Shown here in pieces: positions 11,841 to 23,200 of a stretch of 64,000 bases of DNA. The notes beneath the pieces are model-generated. The model was given only the letters and a program-made list of their open reading frames with translations, was not told the origin of the DNA and did no database searches. The position numbers and the translations under genes are program-made. The stretch lies in contig JALIZF010001269.1 of assembly GCA_029948255.1 (NCBI GenBank), positions 124,001 through 188,000 of the forward strand, in the 5' to 3' direction. Source of the stretch: Telmatactis stephensoni. Taxonomy: Eukaryota > Cnidaria > Anthozoa > Actiniaria > Isophelliidae. Positions within the stretch are counted from its first letter, which is position 1. Each line of letters opens with the position of its first letter.

Positions 11841-12118
11841 AAATTATTTTAATTTAATGAGGGTATAAACATTTTTACCGGTGACCCGGTACTGAGTTTA
11901 CATAATGGCCCTCAATTAAGAATCCCAACTGGCAAGGAGGCGAACCAGTTGGCTATATACAAGCGGTCGAGAGGTCAAGGTCGAGAAACTGAATTTGAAC
12001 TAGTGGTTGCCCGGAACAAGTTCAGCCTAGGCCTCAGCTAGTGGCCACTGCGGGGACTCGAACTAGGGATCACCGGATTGCGAGACCGACGCTCTGACCA
12101 CTCGACCATGCAGCCCCA
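11841..12118 (-). mobile_element. tRNA-derived SINE, second family
   Basis: Read on the minus strand it starts GGGGCTGCATGGTCGAGTGG, with B box AGTTCGAGTCC, and ends in an A/T-rich tail at 11841-11860. Copy 2 has the empty site near 52158 (CAACATTGCTTCATATTTCC). The body differs from the 4885 and 41070 SINEs. Confidence 0.7.
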
Positions 12119-12508
12119 GACTTGATACATTACGGAGAGATATTGGCAGTGAGTTCCAGAGTTCAGGTGCAGCTACATACATTCATTTTAGGTCAACTAG
12201 TTTTGTAGCTGATACAATCACTATTGGGCCGGGTAATCAAGTCATTAATTTGAACATCTTAGACATATTGCAGGATTTTTCTTTATTTGTTTCAATTATT
12301 TTGTCACCTGATCTTCTGATATTTGTTACTTTCACAGACTAGCTATATCGGTCAACATTGTCTCTGCTGAAATTAAATGTCCTTTGTCGTGCAAGGACGG
12401 ATCGGAGTGGTCTCGAGGGAACTGTTGATGATCCAGTGTGGAGCAATGAAGAGCTGTCCTTGAATCCTTGCAAGGATTCACCGTAGTATAATTCTCTCAG
12501 GGTTTTCT

Positions 12509-12610
12509 AGCCTGCGTTGCTGGCGGTCTGCGGTTTTGGAGGCGGAGAAAAATGAAAGGTCTTTTATTTTTCTCCGCCCCCAAAACCGCAGACCGCCAGC
12601 AACGCAGGCT
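12509..12610. mobile_element. 102 bp near-perfect hairpin insertion
   Basis: Arms of about 45 bp begin AGCCTGCGTTGCTGGCGGTC and are complementary to the right end. AGGGTT occurs just outside on both sides. The homologous point in copy 2 (near 52497) has a single AGGGT and no hairpin. Confidence 0.7.
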
Positions 12611-13940
12611 AAGGGTTCCCTAACTGAACTCCATTGATTCTACTAAATGTTGGGTTTGGGTTGGTGGAATGCTAAAAAGATAAATTAAACGCGCAAAAGA
12701 AACAAAGATGCCAAATGAACATAGCAATTATAGGCAGGAACAATATAACGTTTCTGAATGACTAGTCTTGTTTTAGAATCCACTACGTTGGGAAATTGAG
12801 ATATGGTTGGCATATCGATGTAAATTCAAGAAGAAATTCTCAGCAGACCGTTATGAAGGTGAGTAGATTTAAGCAGTTATTGTGGAATAGATTTCAAGAG
12901 ACAGAGATCTTGACATGCACACTGTACAAAAAGAGCTAATTCTAAAATGCCTGTCAGCTGGTTAATTTAGCTGTCAGACTTCAAGCCCCGGGGACTCCCA
13001 TATGTAAGAGGGTGGAGATGCTCGTCAGAAATTTCGAAAATGACCCCTAAAAGATACCTGAGTCTTATCCTGGTGGGGGTGGCAACAATTGACGTCTGCC
13101 CCTATAAGGTACCAATTAAAAAATAAAAAAAAAATTGAACAGAATCCAAATAATAAAAACTCCCTTAGTCGATTTGCTCAAGAGACACAAGTCAGAACAT
13201 TAAAATCGTTCCAATAATGTATATATAGGTATTTTATTTACCCCCCCCCCCCCAAAATAAATAAATAAAACACCCTAAAAGTTGCCGTACCAACCAAATC
13301 TCTGGTAGTCCGCCACTAAAGTCTGTCTACGGAAGCTCTGAGACACCCAAAAAGGTATCAGATTTGGACCCTAAAAGCTCGAGGGACGAGTATAGCGCTC
13401 ATTTCCGAACGGAAATGGTACATTTCACAGTCATGCGCAAAGAGTGCAGTAAAACAAGATACCAGGCTGGCGTCAGTTTTTGTCTGATATTTTTTTCTAA
13501 AAAATTGCAAATACGTTTGTGTTAATTTTATTAAAACAACATTTTGTGTTAAGAATAACAAAACAGAAGAGAAAATAAAGTGCAATTTAGCAATTTTGAA
13601 CGAAAACATCAGCTGGTTTCTGTTGCATCCGTTTAATAAATCCTCATCCAGTGGATGAAAAATGATGCTTTTCAACAAATTCACTGATTAATTTGTGTAT
13701 AAAAATAATTAAAGCCTTCAAGATATTTTATATGCTGGCATAAAAAAAACCTCCATAGTCTTACGTATACGTATTTGTAGATAAAGCTAAGTGCACATCT
13801 CAAAATTAAACAGACATATATACTTACGTGCCATTTCAAAGTTGATTTTGACGGTTTTTCTCGATTTTCTAAAAACCTTACCAAAACTATAACTTTTAAA
13901 ATACCTTTTTACAACTTTACCTGACTTGCATGTCAGCTTT

Positions 13941-13982
13941 GGGATTCCTGTGATTTAAAATTCTCTTTGGACGGGATTCCTG
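13941..13982 (+). promoter_or_regulatory. two kB-like sites before TRAF copy 1
   Basis: GGGATTCCTGTGAT occurs at 13941 and again at 13973, 32 bp apart, about 85-125 bp before the ATG. The same pair with the same spacing precedes TRAF copy 2 (59464 and 59496). GGGATTCC resembles Rel/NF-kB half-site pairs; the last two bases deviate from the vertebrate consensus. Confidence 0.4.
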
Positions 13983-14065
13983 TGATACAATTAAGTTCAA
14001 ATTCCAAGAAGTGGGTCTTAGGCTGGTTACAGGAAGTGCTATTCTCCGTGATTTCTCGTTCTAAA

Positions 14066-14232
14066 ATGGCTTATAATACTGCAATGCCGTCTGGATTCGA
14101 CTATGAGTTCGTTCAGGAGGTTCCTGATGACTACATTTGTATTATATGTCATCTCGTAATGAAAAAACCTGTACAGACGGCTAAGTGTGGACATCAGTTC
14201 TGCAGTGAATGTTTACAAGAGGCAATGAAGAG
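14066..14232 (+). CDS. TRAF copy 1 exon 1, RING first half
   Basis: Encodes MAYNTAMPSGFDYEFVQEVP then CIIC, CGH and CSEC zinc ligands; ends after AAG AG in phase 2 with donor GTAGGC. Confidence 0.9.
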
Positions 14233-17200
14233 GTAGGCTTATAAAATTTAACTAAACTGTATTGGTCTATAATATATAACAGTGCTTGAATTCTGCAATA
14301 GAGAGATGATTGAGATAGTTTTTGTGTCGACTAATTTACAAGGAATAAACTATAGACAAGTCTTGGGTACGTCTTGACTTCCGAGGTTTATTCATACGAT
14401 GCAAGGTCAGGAGCAAACTAAAATCGAAACTCTACATTTTTGTGAGTTCTCCATTACATGTACTTGGTTTTGTGTGCGTTACGTTTACGATCGACAACCA
14501 ATCATAATCGAATGATTAAGTACGATTAAACATATCTATTTTCACACCCTTATGTAGCACGGACATGTTAGTGGGAAGAGGGAAGGATAAGGAAGGAAGA
14601 GATAGGGTTCTATCCAGCTATTATGTACTCGGCGGGTACCATAACTCATTGACAATTCAAGTCAGTGTAAGATTCTAAATTCTAAATTCTAAAATCCCCT
14701 AATTGGTTCCAATTCACACAGAAACGTATTGGTAATGACTTCTACTGCTTAATGCACCTTATATATAAATTTAGCACCCAAAATGATAACTCGAAAGTAC
14801 GTAGTTCTGGTCCTTCTTACCACTTTATACTGACCTTGACACGTAATATTTACCTATCGATCTGCATCGATCTGCATGGGGGGTCTTTGATTTCAATTAT
14901 TATCCACAGCACTCTAGTTGTAGGTAGACTGCTTATATATCACTATTTCGTTAGTTGAACATAATTTTGAAGAACGAGATTGCCAACGAAATGTTCCATG
15001 TCAACAAAAAAAATTGTTACATTCGATTTGAATAAGCTTTTATCAGGTATTTTTAAATTCGTAAAACAGAAATAGAATTACCAATAGCTGGAAAGAGCTT
15101 GTTAAAATTAGCAAGACAATGAAGTTTGAAGGAATTAAATCCAAAACTCGCGAGAATATGAATTTTTGAAAAGTGTGAATATGTAAGAAAACCTTTGCTG
15201 GTAGGCATCTCTTGCCTACCAGCGAATGTTTTCATACAAAATTTCGATTTCGGAAAATTCATATCTTCGTGAGTTTGAAAGTTAATTACTTCATTCAAAC
15301 TTCACAGTTTTATTAATTTTGACGTGCTCTTTTCAGCTATGGTAATTATATTTTTGTACTGTGACTTTGGAATTACATGATAAAAGCTCATTAAATTTGA
15401 AATAAAGCATTGACATGCGTGATGAGGTTTTGACCTCTCTCTATACCAGAATCCTTTTCGAGTAGCTTTTGTTCACTTATTTAAGGTGACTCTAAGTAGT
15501 TGTTTTCAGACCGCACCGCACATTTTCATTTGGCGCAATGGACAACTTAATGCGCACCAATGGCCTTTGTTTCTACACCAAACATGAGGGTAAGATTGAA
15601 GTTCTAAATGGTGTTATAATTAAATCGATCAGCGTTTTTAAAATAGCGAAAATCGGACATCGTCAAAAATGGTTTTCCTCTAATATCTCGCAAAATTGAT
15701 GAGCTTCAGGCAAGCGGTGAACTGGATAGAAAAATTCAGACAAATGCACAACATTTCAAAGTGATTTTAAGAGCTTTAATCTGTTTGATTTTCTTTAAAT
15801 CACCAAAGTTTCCACAGATGCTGTATTTCTATTCTTGGATATCACGACAGCGTAAAAAATACTCGAAGTACGCAAAACACCACGAGAACACTTTGGAAAT
15901 ATTGCTAAAATATACACTTACTTTACGTGAAAAAGCCGACTTTCAACTCTTCATCGATGTCAAGATATCTTTTTTCTTTCCAAGTCTTTTGTGAGACATT
16001 TTCTCCGCAACTTTGTACATCAGAAGTTGTTTTTGAAAATCTCAAAAACGCAGGATTATTTTTGCTTGGTGTTTAACTAGGGCATTACTTGTTCTATACA
16101 CAGCAATATTGCAGCAGCTCATTCAAAGACAAGCACTAAAACGACCCGAAACTTAAGGTAGCTCGGTCTAGTTTTTTTCACGGTCAACTAGCGACGTTTA
16201 AACAGCCGTAGCTCCCGCTCCAGTGCGTCTTTTGCCAAGATCTTTTCACACTTGTCTAGATATAGAATGAAGTTTTAAAAAATAGTATATTTTATTGAAA
16301 TCCATCTTATTTTAGTGAAGAAATCATTATGTCGTCTTCTTTACTTAAAGCTCATTTTCGAGAAAAATCGGTCTAAACTTTTAGAGCCACATATCCTACG
16401 GTACAGTTGTTAGTTAGGTCTACATTCTGAGGAAGTGTCAAAAAAATCGTACTCATAGTTTTTGGATAAAAACGGTTTTATTTTTTTTGTATACAAAAAT
16501 TCATATGTTTTGTACTATTTACGATAACAACCCACTCTGACAAGATACAACAAAATCCTTGCTCCCAGTTATTGCCAAGACTTAGTTCTACACTTTCTGA
16601 GATTTTCACCTGAAATTTTTGCTTCTGAACGCGCTAATTAAAACATCGTCGATGATTTTTTTTAAATTTCCGCTATTAATTATTCAGAATATGTCCAATT
16701 ATGGTTCCAAGTTGGTAATCGAAAGAATACCTCTAAGGTGCTCAAACAAAATTTCAAACTTAGGTATATTTGCATTTGCTTCTGCCGCGGTTGGTTTGTT
16801 CGCCGTGTAGTTTGAGTCACACATATTTGCATGCTTTTTCTGTTGTCACATTACGCACGTGCTGATCGACCGTGCGGAAATATTCAATTCGAACGCAATT
16901 CGAAATTTTTGCTTCTGAACGCGCTAATTAAAAAATCGTCGATGAATTTTCTTTTAATTTCCGCTATTAATTATTCAGAATATGTCCAATTATGGTTCCA
17001 AGTTGGTAATCGAAAGAATACCTCTAAGGTGCTCAAATAAAATTTCAAACTTAGGTATATTTGCATTTGCTTCTGCCGCGGTTGGTTTGCTAAAGCAGTG
17101 TTGATTTCGCCGTGTTTGAGTCACACATATTTGCATGCTTTTACTGTTGTCACATTACGCACGTGCTGATCGACCGTGCGGAAATATTCAATTCGAACGC

Positions 17201-20200
17201 GCCTACAAATTCAAAGAATGCAACTTTTACGCCAAGCAAAAGTAATACATTTTTTTCGTGATTCTGTGCATTCGATCGAGTTTGCTATATCAAGTCTGCT
17301 TTAACGTAATTTAATTGTGAGCCTGTCGTCGAATTGAATATTTCCGCACGGTCGATCAGTACGTGCGTAATGTGACAACAGAAAAAGCATGCAAATATGT
17401 GTGACTCAAACACGGCGAAATCAACACTGCTTTAGCAAACCAACCGCGGCAGAAGCAAATGCAAATATACCTAAGTTTGAAATTTTATTTGAGCACCTTA
17501 GAGGTATTCTTTCGATTACCAACTTGGAACCATAATTGGACATATTCTGAATAATTAATAGCGGAAATTAAAAGAAAATTCATCGACGATTTTTTAATTA
17601 GCGCGTTCAGAAGCAAAAATTTCAGGTTTTGCGAGAAAATGAACAAAAATATTACATGACTTGTACCACTCTTAAAAATCATTGCCTTGGTCGAATCTAT
17701 TGAAAATCTCAGAAATTGTAGAACTAAGTCTTGGCAATAACTGGGAGCAAGGATTTTGTTGTATCTTGTCAGAGTGTGTTGTTATCGTAAATAGTACAAA
17801 ACATATGAATTTTTGTATACAAAAAAATAAAACCGTTTTTATTCAAAAACTATGAGTACGATTTTTTTGACACTTCCTCAGAATGTAGACCTAACTAACA
17901 ACTTTACCGTAGGATATGTGGCTCTAAAAGTTTAGACCGATTTTTCTCGAAAATGAGCTTTAAGTAAAGAAGACGACATAATGATTTCTTCACTAAAATA
18001 AAACGGATTTCAAAAAAGTATATTTTTTAAAAAACTTCATTCTATATCTAGACAAGTGTGAAAAGATCTTGGCAAAAGACGCACTGGAGCGGGAGCTACG
18101 GCTGTTTAAACGTCGCTAGTTGACCGTGAAAAAAACTAGACCGAGCTACCTTAAACCTGATGTTGACCCAAACGCCAGCTCAAAACTTGCATTGAGACAA
18201 CCATTCGACTCGCTAGTTAGCATATTGCACTCGCAAATTGTTCACAGCACGTGCAAGTGCGTAACATAAATTTGCATAGAGTTCAACGCGACACTAGTGA
18301 AAAACGTCTGCGCATGCGTGCATATTACGATGTTTTCTTAAGAAATGTTTGAGTTTTAGCCTGAAATGAAATGCTCGTGTTCTCGGTGTATACATAAAAT
18401 TTCTCTTGTATACTTTTGTGAGACAAAGATATTGTATTTATGAAGACATTATATGAATACTGGCCCTAAGTTTCAAGAAATAACCTTAAGTTTTGACATT
18501 TTGTGAAAACCATTGTTGAAGGCAAGCGTAAAAACGAAATTTGCATAATTTACAAAAGCACGAACACTTGACTACGAGCATGCGCAGACGTTTTTCACTA
18601 GTGTCGTTCAACGCTACATGCATCAGGAACCGGAAATAAGATTAAATTCTTTTCTTTTGTTTATTTGGTGATGTTTACTGTTAATTAGTTGATATTATTT
18701 CCCAAATATTATGCATGCACTTTTTTTAAAAAAATCGTGTCTTCCCAACCTAAAATCATACAAATATTAGAAGTGAAAGTTATTCGAAAGCGAATTCTTT
18801 GTTTCCGGTTCCTGATGCATGTAGCGTGAAACTCTATGCTATGCACTTGCACGTGCTGTGAACAATTTGCGAGTGCAATATGCTAACTAGCGAGTCGAAT
18901 GGTTGTCTCGATGCAAGTTTTGAGCTGGCGTTTGGGTCAACATTGATCAGGTTTAGGTTTCGGGTCGTTTTAGTGCTTGTATTTGAATGAGCTGTTGCAA
19001 TATTGCTGTGTATAGAACAATAAATGTCCTACTTAAACGCCAAGCAAAAATAATCCTGCGTTTTTGAGATTTTCAAAAACAACTTCTGATGTACAAAGTT
19101 GCGGAGAAAATGTCTCACAAAAGACTTGGAAAGAAAAAAGATATCTTGACATCGATGAAGAGTTGAAAGTCGGCTTTTTCACGTAAAGTAAGTGTATATT
19201 TTAGCAATATTTCCAAAGTGTTCTCGTGGTGTTTTGCGTACTTCGAGTATTTTAAACGCTGTCGTGATATCCAAGAATAGAAATACAGCATCTGTGGAAA
19301 CTTTGGTGATTTAAAGAAAATCAAACAGATTAAAGCTCTTAAAATCACTTTGAAATGTTGTGCATTTGTCTGAATTTTTCTATCCAGTTCACCGCTTGCC
19401 TGAAGCTCATCAATTTTGCGAGATATTAGAGGAAAACCATTTTTGACGATGTTCGATTTTCGCTATTTTAAAAACGCTGATCGATTTAATTATAACACCA
19501 TTTAGAACTTCAATCTTACCCTCATGTTTGGTGTAGAAACAAAGGCCATTGGTGCGCATTAAGTTGTCCATTGCGCCAAATGAAAATGTGCGGTGCGGTC
19601 TGAAAACAACTACTTCGAGTCACCTTAAACTACTGTGTTTGCATTCGCAAAGGAACATAATATATATTTGAAAATGAAAGGCTCTTGAAAAGGATTCTGG
19701 TATATAGTGAGAGGATCAAAACGTCATCATGCTAGCGGCTTATTTGCCAAGCACTTCTAAATTTGCCACTATCGAGTCAATGGAGCGCAATTACAATTGA
19801 ATTTTGCATATTGTTTCGTGTACCGATTCTGCCCTATGTATCAAATAAAGACCGAGATGAAAAGTAACCCTATATTCGTTCTCACAAAGCAGAAGATTTC
19901 ACATAACGTATGTATCTGCGAAAGGCGGACCATTTAGGGCACTCAAATCAAAAGACACATCCGATCAAGTGACACGTACAATACTAAGCTTGTAGGAAGG
20001 TAAACTATTCTACCAATAGAAGTTAACCTTTTTTTCAATATCATTTTTATGTTTAATGTTTAAATAGGAATCCACAATGTCCGGAAGACAGGGAACCTCT
20101 TACTCCACAAAATGTAAGTTGCATGGTCGTGAAATTCAACGCACTTTGCCGTTATATTACTCAGGCTCTCCTATACCTTTTGCGTGAAACGTGAATGGCT

Positions 20201-20265
20201 GATTTATTTTGACGTGAAACGTGATTTACGGTCTAAAACCTTTTTGCGTCCACGTGAAAGCAACT

Positions 20266-20296
<31 letters not shown>

Positions 20297-23200
20297 GTAA
20301 GGGACCGGGTGTGGGGTTTGGAGGATTTGGGGGGATCACTTGATTTTAGTCGAAGCAAAAGGGAGGATCACACGGTTTTGATCATACTGGAAGGGGCGAT
20401 CACAAATGATGAACAATAATTCTTGTACCGAGCAAGCCGTCATTTCTTATTTTTAAAATATAGACTAAAAACGTATATGCGGTGAGCGGCTCGCGCTTCT
20501 CGCTCGCAAGCATTATTCCATAACAACTACATAGTTGAGTAGTACTTTTTTGCAGAAAAATCTAAAAACGGTTTATACATTGCTATTAAAAACCACCCGA
20601 GCTCTTGACGGCTCATTACATCACGTTTCATTTCCCAAAAGGTAAAAAAAATTGAATTTGATAAAAAATATGGCCATTTTTTGCCAAGCGGCTCGCGCTT
20701 AAAAGATATAGCTATATATATAACTCTGGAAAGAAATATCCCCAGACAACGTAGAAACGGTGGTTACGAACCCTCTTTTCTTCAAAATTCGTGCCGAGCG
20801 GCTCGCGCTTCGCGCTCGCAATAACAAAGCATTACATTCCCCCACATACAACAGCTACAAAACACGGTTGGGAAGAGCTCCTTTTGTTACGTGGGTTCTT
20901 TGTTGGCAAATCTGATACATTTCTGAACTTCTTTGCAGCACGCGTTAGGCTTGAAAATAAATTCGAGTATACTCATAGCTAGCCCCCATACTATCGAAAA
21001 TTTAATAAGTGGTCCTAATGAGATTTTAATGGCTATAAACCTTGGATTTGTAAGCCTTTTTACACTTTTAAGCTTTTAATTGCTCTGTGGTCCTTGGAAA
21101 GAGGAAAGTGAATGAATGGGCCTACAGCGACTTTAGCTACAGTGGGAAGATCAGTTTGTGATCGTATCACTTGTGAGGTTTGACTACCGTCGAAATGAAG
21201 GCTGCGTATTAACACTAGAATCACCTTTTTTTGCCATGGGGGGTCATCAAAATAACAACCCTCAACAAGGGGGAATCATTAAAATGCTGCAGTAAATTAT
21301 GGGGGGATCAGATGAATTTTACTGTGTTGCAACAAAAGTCCTCCACACCCCCCCCCCCCCCCCCCCGAGAACGAGAGAGCGCGTTATATATATCGGTGTA
21401 TGAAGGCCCGACATAACACGCTCTCGAGTTCTTTACTTATCAAACGTCCAGTTGTCAATTATCAAATTTGACCAGAATTTTTCAAGTTTGACTATTTTTG
21501 GCTTAGAAAATCCCAGTTAAAACTTATGCAAATGAACAAAAACTTTTATCGATATAAAGACAAGTACGTTACGGTAGTGATTTCCATTGTGTTTTCTAAT
21601 GAATTATTAATGAGTTTGATAAGTGAACGTGAAAGAGATTTTGTTAATTATCCGTGACGCGTGAGAAGACCAAATATTTTTGATTTCATTTCGGAAGGGG
21701 GTTTAGGGGACCGTGATTACTGTATGGTGTCAGTACCTATATAGTATGAAAAGCAACTTAACAACACTATCGAAACTGTAATCATTTTATAAATTAGTTA
21801 AAGTGTTTGTTTGCTTTAATGACATTTATCAAAGTGGATTTAAATTAGGTATTTGAAGATAAAGCAATGAACCGAAGAATTTTGTCACTCATGATAAAAT
21901 GTCCAGAACAAGCGTGCAATTGGCAAGGTGAAATACGAGATATTGAGGTACATAACTGAATTGACTAGCTAACAACATTGTGTAAAAATTGCAGATACTA
22001 GCTAGAATCAACAAAAGGGGAGGAGAGGAACAAAGGGGAGGAGAAGATAAGGAAGATGAGGGGAGAGGGGGAGGATGAGGGGGAATTGCCCTATCGCATA
22101 ATGACGTCACACCAAAACATTTTATTGTTTTGACGCTAAGGATTATGGTCGCCAGAGGGGATCAGAGTGATTGCATATCAAATAAACTGCAGATGAGCAA
22201 TCACTGATACATGATATATATCAAAACTCGATACATTGAAGTTCTACTTCGAAAAGGAATATTAATAGGTCCCAATTTCCACTGTTTCTGAGCATCTATC
22301 CCCATTATTATTATTATTATTATTGTAAACATACTGTGACGTCATTATGCGATAGGGCAATTACGGTAGCTCCGTAACAGTGGCGGTGGTAGTGGTAAAC
22401 TCGATGTACTTTTTGACATGGTTGGATTTATTTTGTGCTGTTCATTACGACAGAGCCATGAAGACAAATGTGATTATAAAGTCGTGGACTGTGACAACAA
22501 AATCTGTGGCATTAGAAAACCTCGTCATGAAATGTTTAGACACCTACAAGATGAATGTCTGTACAGGATTGTGTCATGTCCTCACTGCAATGATGCATGC
22601 ACATTTTGTTTATTACAGGTAAAAATATCGAGCCTGCCTACAACGAAGGAGGAGGCCGGGAAGGGAAGGCAAATAAAGGAGAGGGGGGAAGAGGTAAAAA
22701 GGAAATCCCACAGGAATGCTATTGTTTTTACGCCCTCGTTGTGCTTGATTATTCCCCGTGGAATGAATGTCTATTTCTATCAATAGTAGTGAAGGTAACT
22801 TCACTACTAAGGTTGTGCACACTTCGCTGACCTCAGCCAATGAGATTACTGCATTACTGGTACCGAATTTCAAAACAATAGCGTTAGCGGAGGCTTTCCC
22901 TTCGTCCCTTCGTCTCCCTCTTTTCCACTCCCCCTACCCCTCCCAAATCTCACCAAAGAGCATGTAGACAGGCTAGTTGGAAAATCACACGGCCTTATTC
23001 TTCAGAACTCACACCTAGTCACGTCATATACACGAGAGTATTTGGAGACTCTACTTTAGTTATCGAATTTGTATTGTACGATTATGACGTAAGTTTGTCT
23101 CCTCTGGTCATATAACTTTTAGATACCTACCCATGCAGTATTACCGACTTTGGGTCATGCACTCAAAACCTGAAACTTTACATCGCACGTAATACCAACT

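Larger units (their letters stand above)
7690..13950. repeat. cassette flank, copy 1 of a segmental duplication
   Basis: Collinear with 50340-54090 (plus 59333-59600), from the end of the last laminin exon to the TRAF start. Shared landmarks: TACCAAGAACGTGGCTAGC, the cysteine-rich relic, GGACAACTCCAAGAAATC, and the region before the TRAF ATG. Copy-specific insertions interrupt it and are listed separately. Confidence 0.8.
15481..19628. mobile_element. TTAA-flanked 4.1 kb palindromic element in TRAF copy 1 intron 1
   Basis: TTAA at 15481-15484 and 19625-19628 bounds inverted ends beginning GGTGACTC and continuing AAGTAGTTGTTTTCAGACCG. The left arm runs to 16152 and resumes at 18155; the right arm runs back from 19624 to about 18810. 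A second TTAA element (16157-18150) interrupts the left arm, and a 316 bp MITE (18290-18605) interrupts the centre. TTAA duplication is the hallmark of piggyBac-type transposition. No transposase is encoded, so it would be non-autonomous. Confidence 0.8.

Noticed and set aside
13967..14065. N-terminal extension of TRAF copy 1
   Set aside because: It begins at TTG and the extension is not conserved in copy 2 except near the ATG; MAYNTA is the shared start.
15761..15994. 77-codon frame present in both arms of the palindrome
   Set aside because: Identity between arms follows from the palindrome; it starts at GTG and resembles no transposase.
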